From Tenacibaculum sp. MAR_2009_124 (GTDB taxonomy: Bacteria; Bacteroidota; Bacteroidia; Flavobacteriales; Flavobacteriaceae), in the NCBI RefSeq assembly GCF_900105455.1, contig NZ_FNSF01000007.1, positions 620,001-684,000 of the forward strand: 64,000 nucleotides of DNA, written 5' to 3'. The translations under genes were made by a program, and so were the position numbers. A model generated the notes under the pieces. The model worked only from the letters and a program-made list of their open reading frames with translations, did no database searches and was not told the DNA's origin. Positions 1 to 8,311 of this stretch are shown one piece after another (within the stretch, counting starts at the first letter, position 1; the number at the start of each line of letters is the position of its first letter).

Positions 1-812
1 TGTTTATGGGGCCACATTTGATGTTTAACAAGGACTCGGTTATTGCAATCACAGGAGCCGAAATTACAGTTAAAATAGATGGCGAAGAAGTTCCAACTTG
101 GACCGCACTTGAAATTAAATTAGGACAGGTTTTGTCTTTTGGATCTATCAAATCTGGTGCAAGAATTTACATAGCTATTGCTGGAGGAATTGATGTGCCT
201 AAAGATTTAGGAAGTCGATCAACCTATGTAATCGGTTCTTTAGGAGGTGTTAAAGGGAAGGTAATAGCAAAAGGAGATTCGTTAGCAATAGGAAGTACAA
301 GTAATACAGTAGAAATAGGAAAAACAATCCCTGAAAATTTAAGAAGAGCTACCTCCGAAGTTACCGAATTGAGGGTGCTACCAGGGCTTTACTGGCATAG
401 GATAAAACCATCTTCTCAAGAACGGTTTTTTAATGATACATGGAAAGTGGGGTTAGAAATCGATAGAATGGGATACCGATTTAAAGGAGGAGCCAAATTA
501 GAGTTCGTTGATAGAGAACCTCCATTTGGAGCAGGTTCAGATCCTTCAAATATAGTTGACAGTTGTTATTCTTACGGTTCTATTCAAGTTCCTGGCGGAA
601 CGGAACCAATTATACTGCACAGAGATGCTGTTTCTGGAGGTGGGTATTTTACTTTAGGAGCTGTAATTTCTGCTGATATGGATATTATTGGTCAGTTGCC
701 TCCTAACAGATCAGTAAAATTTGTAAAGGTTACCATGGAAGAAGCTTTATTAGCAAGAAAGGAGCGAAGTGAACAACTTCAGATAGTAAAACATTTCATA
801 TACAAAATTTAA
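1..812 (+). CDS. pxpC: 5-oxoprolinase subunit C / biotin-dependent carboxyltransferase-like protein (5' truncated by window)
   Basis: This is the C-terminal part (about 268 residues visible) of the KipA/AHS2 (allophanate hydrolase subunit 2-like) family, whose PxpABC members hydrolyse 5-oxoproline to glutamate using ATP. Seen: the family's alternation of ITGAE, a GARIYIAIAGGIDVP segment and a GSYSYGSIQVPGG-like region near the end. Full-length members are about 310-330 residues and begin with a TVQDLGR-type segment that is missing here. The frame is open to the first base of the window, so the true start lies upstream and the ATG at 6 is only internal. The paired subunits PxpA and PxpB would be expected just upstream, but this cannot be seen. 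A KipI/KipA-like role is less likely but not excluded. Stop at 810-812. Confidence 0.85.
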   Translation, partial: FMGPHLMFNKDSVIAITGAEITVKIDGEEVPTWTALEIKLGQVLSFGSIKSGARIYIAIAGGIDVPKDLGSRSTYVIGSLGGVKGKVIAKGDSLAIGSTSNTVEIGKTIPENLRRATSEVTELRVLPGLYWHRIKPSSQERFFNDTWKVGLEIDRMGYRFKGGAKLEFVDREPPFGAGSDPSNIVDSCYSYGSIQVPGGTEPIILHRDAVSGGGYFTLGAVISADMDIIGQLPPNRSVKFVKVTMEEALLARKERSEQLQIVKHFIYKI

Positions 813-981
813 TTTTTTCATTATAGTTTGAGTTATGGTTGATTATGAGTGTTTCACTCATTAAGATTGAAGCACTCTTTAATAACCTACTAGAGGTATA
901 AATAACCTATAATATGTATTTAAAAACAATAAGTTTTAAATGGGTATCAGGAAATGTATTGTCCTAAATAAAAGGAAATAA

Positions 982-2433
982 ATGAGAGATTACAAAAGAT
1001 TTTTAAAAGAGAAAGCTTACATAAATGGTAAGTGGGTATCAGCACAAAATGGAAAGACATTCGAAGTTAGAAATCCATTTAATAATGATAAAATTATAGA
1101 GGTTCCTGATTTAGGAAAGGAAGAAACAATACAAGCGATTGTGTCAGCTAAGGTTGCTTTAGAAAAATGGAAAAATGAAACCGCCGAATACAGAGCGAGA
1201 TTATTAAAAAAATTATTCAACCTGCAATTAGACTTTGCCGATGAGTTAGCTTATATATTAACACTAGAACAAGGAAAGCCTTTGTCGGAAGCTCAAGGGG
1301 AAATTAAGTACGGAGCTTCTTTTATAGAGTGGTTTGCTGAAGAAGGAAGACGAACTTATGGAGAAACAATTCCTTCAAATGCAAGCGATAAACGAGTGTT
1401 AACCATAAAACAACCAGTTGGAGTCGTTGCAGCAATCACTCCATGGAACTTTCCAAATGCTATGATCACTAGAAAAATTGCTCCTGCATTGGCCGCTGGT
1501 TGTACTGTGGTTGTTAAGCCGGCGGAGAGTACTCCTTTATCCGCATTAGCAATTGCAGTTTTAGCTGAAATGGCTGGTATTCCAAAAGGAGTTATTAATA
1601 TTATTACAACAAATAAACCTATTGAAGTTGGAGAAGAGTTAACGTCCAATTCAATAGTTAAAAAAATATCTTTTACAGGGTCAACACATGTTGGAAAGAT
1701 ATTAATGAAACAGTGTGCTGAGACAGTAAAGAAGGTGTCCATGGAGTTAGGAGGAAATGCACCGTTTATTGTTTTTAATGACGCGGATATTGACAGTGCG
1801 GTGGAAGGAGTCATAGCATCAAAATTTCGAAATTCAGGTCAAACTTGCGTATGTACAAATCGAATATTTGTACATGATAGCATTTATGATGAATTTAGTT
1901 ATAAGTTATCGAAAGAAGTTGGGAAACTGAAAATTGGAAATGGTATAGAACAAGGTATAGCCATTGGTCCTTTAATAAATGAAAAAGCAGTGAGCTTTTT
2001 AAATAATTTGGTAGAAGATGCAAGTGGAAAAGGTGCTGAGGTAATTATTGGGGGTAATTTAAATAAGCTAGGAGGAAACTTTTTTCCACCAACTATACTC
2101 GGAAACGTTAGCGAAGAAATGGATGTTTACAATAAAGAAATCTTTGGTTCTATAGCTCCTCTTATTAGGTTTACCAAAGAAGAAGAAGTGATAGCAATGG
2201 CAAACAATACGCCGTATGGTTTAGCTTCTTATTTTTTTAGTAAAGATTACGCAAGAGTTTGGAGAGTGTCCGAAGGACTAGATTATGGAATGGTTGGTGT
2301 GAATACGGGTAAAATATCCACAACAGTAGCTCCGTTTGGAGGTGTTAAAGAAAGTGGAATAGGTCGAGAAGGATCGAAATATGGTATTGAAGAGTACTTG
2401 GAAATAAAATATATATGTATTGGAGGTTTGTAA
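982..2433 (+). CDS. gabD: NAD(P)-dependent succinate-semialdehyde dehydrogenase family protein
   Basis: This is a 483-residue aldehyde dehydrogenase, the normal length for GabD, which oxidises succinate semialdehyde to succinate in the GABA shunt in the cytoplasm. Seen: the ITPWNFP cofactor-site segment (about residues 152-158), the FTGS nucleotide-binding turn (231-234), the general base Glu255 in MELGGNAPF, and the nucleophile Cys289 in GQTCVC. The second cysteine (Cys291), two residues after the nucleophile, is the arrangement seen in SSADH enzymes that use a redox-switch disulfide. It lies 170 bp after pxpC and 11 bp before the ketosynthase gene, so it may be cotranscribed with the biotin cluster although its chemistry is unrelated. 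Substrate is assigned by overall similarity; other semialdehydes are possible. Confidence 0.88.
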   Translation: MRDYKRFLKEKAYINGKWVSAQNGKTFEVRNPFNNDKIIEVPDLGKEETIQAIVSAKVALEKWKNETAEYRARLLKKLFNLQLDFADELAYILTLEQGKPLSEAQGEIKYGASFIEWFAEEGRRTYGETIPSNASDKRVLTIKQPVGVVAAITPWNFPNAMITRKIAPALAAGCTVVVKPAESTPLSALAIAVLAEMAGIPKGVINIITTNKPIEVGEELTSNSIVKKISFTGSTHVGKILMKQCAETVKKVSMELGGNAPFIVFNDADIDSAVEGVIASKFRNSGQTCVCTNRIFVHDSIYDEFSYKLSKEVGKLKIGNGIEQGIAIGPLINEKAVSFLNNLVEDASGKGAEVIIGGNLNKLGGNFFPPTILGNVSEEMDVYNKEIFGSIAPLIRFTKEEEVIAMANNTPYGLASYFFSKDYARVWRVSEGLDYGMVGVNTGKISTTVAPFGGVKESGIGREGSKYGIEEYLEIKYICIGGL

Positions 2434-2444
2434 AAAAATTATAA

Positions 2445-3617
2445 ATGAATGAGAGTATTGGAATTACGGGTATTGGTTCGATTTCTTCTTTAGGAGATAA
2501 TAGAGATATTATTTGGGAAAATTATGAGTCAGCAAAGCATTTTTTAAGTGTACAGAAAATAGCGAATGAGGTTAATATTACGGGTAAAATAAATACAAAT
2601 AGGGGTATTGAGAAGCTTCGAAATGAAGATGAGAAATATGGAAGGTTAGATTTATCTGTTCTCTATGCATTGTATGCTTCGAGAGAGGCTTGTAGAAAAG
2701 CTAAATGGAGTTCACAAGACAACTTTGGAGTTAATATTGGTTCTTCAAGAGGTGCAACTGAACTTTTTGAAAAATATTATTCAGAGTTTTTAAATGAAGG
2801 TAAGAGCTCAACATTATCATCACCTACAACTACTCTAGGGAATATATCTTCATGGGTAGGGCATGATTTAAAAACTATGGGGCCGCAAATTTCTCATTCA
2901 ATAACATGTTCAACGGGTTTACATTCTCTGTTAAATGGCGTTGCATGGATAAAATCGGGAATGACAAATAAATTTATGGTGGGCGGAAGCGAAGCACCGT
3001 TAACTCCTTTTACACTGGCTCAAATGAGAGCTTTGAAGATTTATGCAAAGGAAAATAAAGAATATCCTTGTAGGGCACTCGATTTACAAAAAACTGTTAA
3101 CACCATGGTTTTAGGTGAAGGAGCATGCAGTATTTGCTTGGAAAGGAACCCTCAGGAAGTAAATACTTTGGCCTATATAAGAGGTGTTGGTTATGCTACA
3201 GAAGTTCTAACTCATAATATATCAATTTCTAGTGATGCTAAGTGTTTCCAGCATTCCATGAAAATGGCATTGAAGAATATAAATGAAGAAGAAATAGATG
3301 TTATCGTAATGCACGCGCCGGGAACGATTAAAGGAGATCTTTCAGAGTATAAAGCTATCCAGAAAATTTTCGGAGAGAAAAGACCTTTTTTAACATCAAA
3401 CAAGTGGAAAATAGGACACACTTTTGGAGCATCTGGATTGCTTAGTGTTGAAATGGCGATTTTAATGATACAATATCAAAAAACAATAGACGTCCCCTAT
3501 ATTCAAAAGCAGCGAACTCCAAATTCAATAAAGAATGTTCTCATAAATGCTGTTGGGTTTGGAGGGAATGCTGTAAGTATAGTTTTATCAAATAATGAGT
3601 TTTATGGAAGAAGTTAG
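2445..3617 (+). CDS. beta-ketoacyl-[ACP] synthase family protein linked to biotin genes
   Basis: This is a 390-residue condensing enzyme of the KAS I/II (FabB/FabF) fold. The catalytic triad is visible: Cys155 in SITCSTGLHS, His290 in MHAPGT, and His325 in GHTFGASG, preceded by Lys320. The KAS hallmark GFGGNA occurs near the C-terminus. It lies 11 bp after gabD, and its last 23 bases overlap the start of bioB, so the two are almost certainly co-translated. The sequence is more divergent than housekeeping FabF. Inference: it is a pathway-dedicated ketosynthase that helps build the pimeloyl chain used for biotin. A role in another acyl product that merely shares the operon cannot be excluded. 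Confidence 0.85.
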   Translation: MNESIGITGIGSISSLGDNRDIIWENYESAKHFLSVQKIANEVNITGKINTNRGIEKLRNEDEKYGRLDLSVLYALYASREACRKAKWSSQDNFGVNIGSSRGATELFEKYYSEFLNEGKSSTLSSPTTTLGNISSWVGHDLKTMGPQISHSITCSTGLHSLLNGVAWIKSGMTNKFMVGGSEAPLTPFTLAQMRALKIYAKENKEYPCRALDLQKTVNTMVLGEGACSICLERNPQEVNTLAYIRGVGYATEVLTHNISISSDAKCFQHSMKMALKNINEEEIDVIVMHAPGTIKGDLSEYKAIQKIFGEKRPFLTSNKWKIGHTFGASGLLSVEMAILMIQYQKTIDVPYIQKQRTPNSIKNVLINAVGFGGNAVSIVLSNNEFYGRS

Positions 3618-4692
3618 GCATAATTGGAAGAAAGAGGAAATACTTGACATCTATAATAGTCCGTTAATGGATTTATTATATCGAGCAGCTATAATTCACA
3701 GAAAGCAACATGATCCAAATGTGATTCAAGTTTCAACATTACTTTCAATAAAAACTGGAGGCTGTTCTGAAGATTGTGGTTATTGTCCTCAGGCCGCTAG
3801 GTACCATACCAATATTGAGAAGAATGGTTTGATGTCGGTAAATCAGGTAAAAGAGCTTGCAAGGATGGCGAAGAGCAGCGGCAGTTCTCGGGTTTGTATG
3901 GGAGCTGCTTGGAGAAATGTAAAGGATGGTCCTGAATTTGACAGTGTGTTAGAGATGGTGAGAACTATTAATAAGTTAGATATGGAAGTGTGTTGTACAC
4001 TTGGAATGGTAACTGAAAATCAAGTGATGCGATTAGCAGAGGCTGGGTTGTATGCTTATAACCATAATTTAGATTCTTCTGAGGAATATTATAAAGAAGT
4101 TATCTCAACAAGAGGATATCAAGATAGAATAGACACTATAAATAATGTTCGTAAAACAAATGTTACTGTTTGTTCTGGAGGGATAATTGGAATGGGAGAA
4201 ACAGCTGAAGATAGAGCAGGAATGCTAGTGGCATTGTCAACATTAAACCCACAACCAGAATCCACACCAATTAATGCGTTAGTAGCGGTTGAAGGAACCC
4301 CATTGGAAAAAGAAAAGCCTGTTGAAATTTGGGATATGGTTCGTATGGTAGCTACGACTAGAATCGTACTTCCTAATACGCAAGTACGCTTATCAGCAGG
4401 GAGAACTCAAATGAGTAAAGAAGGTCAGGCTTTATGCTTTTTTGCAGGAGCAAATTCTATTTTTTCAGGTGATAAGTTGTTAACAACACCAAATCCGGCA
4501 GTAAATGAGGATATGAAAATGTTTGAGAACTTAGGTTTGAAACCTCAAGAACCTTTTGTTAAAAAAGAGCAACCTAAAACCGTTAAAGCGGAAAATTCAA
4601 TGTTTAAAGATTTGGGAGAAAAACCAAAATGGACACGTCCAGAACATAAAATTGAGCGAAATGAAAAATCAAGAAGTAAAAAAGAAGGGTAG
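3595..4692 (+). CDS. bioB: biotin synthase BioB
   Basis: This radical-SAM enzyme inserts sulfur into dethiobiotin to make biotin, the last step of the pathway. Seen: the [4Fe-4S]/SAM motif Cys57-x3-Cys61-x2-Cys64 (CSEDCGYC), the conserved RVCMGAAWR segment, the YNHNLD(S)S segment and the RLSAGRTQM segment that carries the arginine ligand of the [2Fe-2S] cluster. At 365 residues it is slightly longer than E. coli BioB because of a lysine-rich C-terminal tail with a second copy of an MFxxLGxKP motif. The start at 3595 lies inside the preceding ketosynthase gene; an ATG nine bases later (3604) is equally plausible. The 3' end overlaps the cupin gene by 32 bases. Confidence 0.97.
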   Translation: MSFMEEVRHNWKKEEILDIYNSPLMDLLYRAAIIHRKQHDPNVIQVSTLLSIKTGGCSEDCGYCPQAARYHTNIEKNGLMSVNQVKELARMAKSSGSSRVCMGAAWRNVKDGPEFDSVLEMVRTINKLDMEVCCTLGMVTENQVMRLAEAGLYAYNHNLDSSEEYYKEVISTRGYQDRIDTINNVRKTNVTVCSGGIIGMGETAEDRAGMLVALSTLNPQPESTPINALVAVEGTPLEKEKPVEIWDMVRMVATTRIVLPNTQVRLSAGRTQMSKEGQALCFFAGANSIFSGDKLLTTPNPAVNEDMKMFENLGLKPQEPFVKKEQPKTVKAENSMFKDLGEKPKWTRPEHKIERNEKSRSKKEG

Positions 4693-4969
4693 GAGAAAGG
4701 CTAGTCGTACGATACAAATTGACAATGAAAACGTTCGAGTAACTTCATGGTTGTTTGAACCCAATACTGAAACTGGCTGGCACAAACATGTATATAATTA
4801 TATTGTAGTTCCTCAATCAGAAGGAACTCTTTCAATTGAAAATAAAGAGACAAAAGTCTTACATCATTTAAAAATGGGTAAGTCTTATTATCGAGAATTA
4901 GGTGTTGAACACAATGTTATAAATAAAAATGATTATAGCTTTTCATTTATAGAGATAGAGTTAAAATAA
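4661..4969 (+). CDS. small single-domain cupin protein
   Basis: This is a small protein of about 102 residues with one cupin barrel: ETGWHKHVYNYIVVP forms cupin motif 1 (HxH with a downstream aromatic/acidic segment) and the LGVEHNVIN segment forms motif 2 with its histidine. An open frame extends upstream to 4556, but that part is the bioB tail read in another frame. The ATG at 4661, which overlaps the bioB end by 32 bases, gives a normal cupin length, so I chose it. Position between bioB and bioA suggests cotranscription. Substrate unknown; small cupins of this kind may bind metal and act on or sense a small carboxylate. Confidence 0.75.
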   Translation: MKNQEVKKKGRRKASRTIQIDNENVRVTSWLFEPNTETGWHKHVYNYIVVPQSEGTLSIENKETKVLHHLKMGKSYYRELGVEHNVINKNDYSFSFIEIELK

Positions 4970-4982
4970 TATATGGGAGGAA

Positions 4983-5468
4983 ATGAATAGTGTTTTACAA
5001 ATAGTATTAGGACTGATTTTAGGAGGGGTGACGTCATATCTTATACCATTATCTTTTAATTTCTTTTTAGCAAAAACAACAAAACAAAAAATTTTGGGTA
5101 CATGGATTTCTTCATGGCAGATTGTTAATGAACAAGAAGATTGGGTAATTGAGGAAATTCAAATTAAAAAGGACTTCTTTCGTGGTATCCGCTTCGAGAG
5201 TAAGAATAACTCAAAAGGGTATAATTGGGTTGGGTATGGAAAAATTCTTGACAAAAGATATATCATTGGTGAGTGGTATTCTCTAAATTCTGCGGCTTAT
5301 GCGAGTGGCGTGTTTATTTATACAATTGCCGCCAGAGGTGATTATATGACAGGTCATGAAGCAGTTCCAGATGAAAACGGTAAAATTTATTTTAGAGAAT
5401 TTTACTTAGGAAGAAAGGAAGGTGATCTTGTAAATGCGAAGAAGTGGTTGAAAGAGCATAAAGAATAA
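4983..5468 (+). CDS. membrane-anchored protein of unknown function in the biotin cluster
   Basis: This is a 161-residue protein I do not recognise. Residues about 5-30 form one hydrophobic helix (LQIVLGLILGGVTSYLIPL), followed by a soluble domain rich in Trp, Tyr and beta-strand-like segments (GTWISSWQ, YNWVGYGKI, YIIGEWYS). This suggests a small single-pass protein with a compact beta domain. It starts 14 bp after the cupin gene and ends 25 bp before bioA, so it is probably carried on the same transcript. Nothing in the sequence ties it to biotin chemistry. Confidence 0.65.
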   Translation: MNSVLQIVLGLILGGVTSYLIPLSFNFFLAKTTKQKILGTWISSWQIVNEQEDWVIEEIQIKKDFFRGIRFESKNNSKGYNWVGYGKILDKRYIIGEWYSLNSAAYASGVFIYTIAARGDYMTGHEAVPDENGKIYFREFYLGRKEGDLVNAKKWLKEHKE

Positions 5469-5492
5469 TAAATAGATATTTTAATTGATATA

Positions 5493-6773
5493 ATGAAGAA
5501 TAACGAATTATTGCTCAAAGAGAGAGACAAAAGGCATCTTTGGCACCCATTGAAACAACATAAAACACATCCCAACACTATTGCAATTGTAAAAGGAAAG
5601 GACTGTATTTTAACAGATGAAGATGGAAATGAATACATAGATGCAATTTCTTCCTGGTATACTAGTATGTTCGGGCATTGCAATGAATATATCGTTCATA
5701 AAGTTTTTAAACAGGCTAGTACTCTTGATCAAATAATGTTTAGTGATTTTACACACGAGCCAGCGATAAAATTAGCTGAAGAATTAATAAATATATTACC
5801 TGATAATCAAAATAGAATTTTTTTTAATGATAATGGTTCAACGGCTGTTGAGGCCGCACTTAAAATGGTTTTACAATATTATTCCAATAAGGGGATAAAA
5901 AGGACTACGTTTATAGCATTTGAAAATGGATTTCATGGTGATACTTTTGGAGCTATGGGAGTTTCAGGCCTCTCGGTATATAATGGGGCATTTAAAGATT
6001 ACCTCATTGAAGTTAAAAGAATTCCTGTACCAAATGGTATGAATAATGTAAAAGTTTTAAGGGAGCTTAACAGAATCGTATCACAAAATGATATTGCAGG
6101 TTTTATATACGAACCTTTAGTTCAAGGGGCAGCAGGAATGAAGATTCATCAAGCAAAAGATTTAGAGTTAATTTTAAATTTTTTGAAAAAAAAGAATGTA
6201 TTGTTAATTGCAGATGAAGTGATGACGGGATTTGGTAAAACAGGTAAATTGTTTGCTTCAGATTATATGAAGACAAAGCCTGATATAATTTGTTTAAGTA
6301 AAGCTTTAACAGGAGGAATGGTTCCTTTGGCAGTTACTTCCTGCAGTGAAGAAATTTATGAAGCTTTTTTAAGTGATGAGGTTTTAAAAGGTTTTTTCCA
6401 TTGTCATACATATTCAGGTAATCCAATTGCTTGTTCAGCAGCCATTGCCGTGATTGAATTACTTCAATCTGAGAGAATACTAAATAAAATTAGAGAAATA
6501 ACGGAATTACATATAGGTTTTAAAAAACGAATAGAAAGGAATAAGAAGGTTAAAAAGGTTTCATCTCTAGGAGTCATTTTAACAATAGAGTTAAATTCTG
6601 AGTTTGGATATTATGGAAGCCTAAAAGATAAAATATCTGAATACTTTATGAGTAGAGGGGTTTTTTTACGACCATTAGGAAATACAATTTATATTCAACC
6701 TCCTTATGTTATTACAAAACCTCAGTTAAATAAGGTCTATAATAGTATAGAGGATGTTATTAATGAGCTTTAA
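5493..6773 (+). CDS. bioA: adenosylmethionine--8-amino-7-oxononanoate aminotransferase BioA
   Basis: This PLP enzyme transfers the amino group of S-adenosylmethionine to KAPA, giving DAPA in biotin synthesis. Seen: the HLWHP start and SSWYT (53-57) characteristic of BioA rather than other class-III aminotransferases, the glycine-rich NDNGSTAVEAALK segment, the PLP-ring aspartate Asp241 in IADEVMTGFGKTG, and the Schiff-base lysine Lys270 in CLSKALTGG. Length 426 is typical. It is the last gene before a strong hairpin at 6792-6816. bioF and bioD, needed for the steps on either side, are not in this window. Confidence 0.96.
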   Translation: MKNNELLLKERDKRHLWHPLKQHKTHPNTIAIVKGKDCILTDEDGNEYIDAISSWYTSMFGHCNEYIVHKVFKQASTLDQIMFSDFTHEPAIKLAEELINILPDNQNRIFFNDNGSTAVEAALKMVLQYYSNKGIKRTTFIAFENGFHGDTFGAMGVSGLSVYNGAFKDYLIEVKRIPVPNGMNNVKVLRELNRIVSQNDIAGFIYEPLVQGAAGMKIHQAKDLELILNFLKKKNVLLIADEVMTGFGKTGKLFASDYMKTKPDIICLSKALTGGMVPLAVTSCSEEIYEAFLSDEVLKGFFHCHTYSGNPIACSAAIAVIELLQSERILNKIREITELHIGFKKRIERNKKVKKVSSLGVILTIELNSEFGYYGSLKDKISEYFMSRGVFLRPLGNTIYIQPPYVITKPQLNKVYNSIEDVINEL

Positions 6774-6791
6774 AGTGAGTCGTCATAAAAA

Positions 6792-6816
6792 AAGGCTACC
6801 ATTATGGTAGCCTTTT
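6792..6816. terminator. bidirectional Rho-independent terminator between bioA and HU
   Basis: An 11-bp perfect stem (AAGGCTACCAT at 6792-6802 with ATGGTAGCCTT at 6804-6814), flanked by A-runs on the left and T-runs on the right, lies between the convergent bioA and HU genes and can serve both strands. Confidence 0.85.
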
Positions 6817-6838
6817 ATATAGACGTGATATTAAAATC

Positions 6839-7111
6839 TTAGTTTACAGTATCGCTTAAACCAGCTCCTGCTTTAAACTTTACTACATTTTTCGCAGCAA
6901 TTTGGATTTCTTTACCAGTTTGAGGATTTCTCCCCGTTCTAGCAGCTCTTTCAGATACAGACCAAGTTCCCCATCCAACTAAAGCAACTTTACCTCCACC
7001 TTTTAAAGTACTAGATACGTTGTTAGTGAATGATTCTAATGCAGCTTTTGCAGCAGCCTTTGAAATTCCTGCATCAGCAGCCATAGCATCGATTAAATCT
7101 GATTTGTTCAT
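6839..7111 (-). CDS. hup: HU family DNA-binding protein
   Basis: This is a 90-residue histone-like protein that binds and bends DNA as a dimer. Seen: the MNKSDLIDAMA start typical of HU, the FTNNVSSTLKGGGKVALVGWGTW core, and the arm with RTGRNPQTGKEIQI, where the Pro in the RNPQTG turn is the intercalating residue. The usual length is about 90. It is a single-gene unit: its own flavobacterial promoter lies just upstream (7162-7191) and a shared terminator follows. Confidence 0.97.
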   Translation of the reverse strand: MNKSDLIDAMAADAGISKAAAKAALESFTNNVSSTLKGGGKVALVGWGTWSVSERAARTGRNPQTGKEIQIAAKNVVKFKAGAGLSDTVN

Positions 7112-7161
7112 AATCTTAATGATTTTAAAAATTAATTAATATTTCTCGCTAAAAAGCTTAA

Positions 7162-7191
7162 CAAATATAGACGGAATGCGGGATTGTGCAA
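7162..7191 (-). promoter_or_regulatory. flavobacterial-type promoter of the HU gene
   Basis: Read on the minus strand, TTG (7191-7189) is followed by exactly 19 bases and then TATATTTG (7169-7162). This matches the Bacteroidota/Flavobacterium consensus (-33 TTG, -7 TANNTTTG). The start of transcription would fall about 40-45 bases before the HU start codon. Confidence 0.75.
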
Positions 7192-7294
7192 CATTTGGGT
7201 GAAAAAAAATGGAATTTTGTTAATAAAAACCAAATAATTGTTAATAACCGAGCTTGTTTTACGTTTAAAACTGCAAATCCTTATAAATAAAGGG

Positions 7295-8239
7295 CTAGCG
7301 AGCTATAGCATCTTCAGAAAATTGATGTCCGTTCAATAAACTTTTAGAATCCATTAATTTTTTACCAGAAAGTTTTATTTGACCAATAACTAAAAAACCA
7401 TCTTTGGTTGCAATTTTTAATGCTGATTTCGATGTTACAATTTTTCCATTCTCGAATTCATGAGCTATATATTCTTTCGAAACACCGTACAATTTTGCAC
7501 TAATTTCTTCATCATTATTATAAATGGTTGTCCATGCCGCTGGATAAGGGTTTAATCCTCTTATGTGGTTGAAAATATCAGAAAGTGACTTAGACCAATC
7601 AATTTTACAGTTTTCAGGAAAAAGCTTGTAAGCGGGTTTTTCCTCTAGTTCAGGTTGTTTTGTGGTTACAACATTATCCTGAGAAATTAAATCAACGGTT
7701 TCTTTAACTAGTTCAGCACCTAAATGCATTAGTTTATCATGAAGTTCACCAACGGTTTCATTTTCTCCAATAGAAGTTTCTTTCTGAAGAATGATTTCAC
7801 CTGTATCTATTTTATCATCGATAAAAAAGGTAGTTACTCCTGTTTTCGTTTCCCCATTAATTATGGCCCAGTTTATTGGCGCAGCACCACGATATTCAGG
7901 AAGTAAAGAAGCATGTAAATTAAATGTACCATACTCAGGCATTGCCCATACAGAACGCGGTAACATTCTAAAGGCTACAACAATTTGTAAATTGGCATTC
8001 CATTTTTTCAATTCTTCTTGAAATTCTTCACTTTTCAAATTCTTGGGCTGCAGCAATGGAAGGTTTTCAGACAGCGCATATTTTTTTACAGCAGATTCGT
8101 TTAGTTTTCTACCGCGACCTGCTGGCTTGTCAACGGCAGTAATAACGCCAACAACATTATAGTCATTATCTACCAAATGTTTTAAAATGGTCACAGCAAA
8201 ATCTGGTGTTCCCATAAAAACTATGCGTAAATCTTTCAT
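7295..8239 (-). CDS. fmt: methionyl-tRNA formyltransferase
   Basis: This cytoplasmic enzyme formylates Met-tRNAfMet using 10-formyl-THF. Seen: the N-terminal RIVFMGTPDFAV segment, the formyltransferase signature HASLLPEYRGAAPINWAI (about residues 109-126) with the catalytic Asn-His-Asp elements around it, and the GVTTFFIDDKIDTG segment. The C-terminal OB-like domain follows. Length 314 is standard. It is on the same strand as recQ upstream with a gap of about 70 bp, so possibly cotranscribed. Confidence 0.97.
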   Translation of the reverse strand: MKDLRIVFMGTPDFAVTILKHLVDNDYNVVGVITAVDKPAGRGRKLNESAVKKYALSENLPLLQPKNLKSEEFQEELKKWNANLQIVVAFRMLPRSVWAMPEYGTFNLHASLLPEYRGAAPINWAIINGETKTGVTTFFIDDKIDTGEIILQKETSIGENETVGELHDKLMHLGAELVKETVDLISQDNVVTTKQPELEEKPAYKLFPENCKIDWSKSLSDIFNHIRGLNPYPAAWTTIYNNDEEISAKLYGVSKEYIAHEFENGKIVTSKSALKIATKDGFLVIGQIKLSGKKLMDSKSLLNGHQFSEDAIAR

Positions 8240-8311
8240 TTATGATATATTAAATTGTTTCACTTTTTAAATCTACTAATAGAATCAATATCGAAGTTGA
8301 ATCCAAGTAAT

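Noticed and set aside
847..859. Short hairpin after pxpC
   Set aside because: The stem is only five to six bases with no T-run, so it is too weak to call a terminator.
1356..1814. 152-codon minus-strand frame within gabD
   Set aside because: It is antisense to a well-conserved enzyme and resembles no protein.
4556..4660. N-terminal extension of the cupin frame
   Set aside because: It overlaps the bioB tail in another phase, is lysine-rich without conserved features, and the ATG at 4661 gives a standard cupin.
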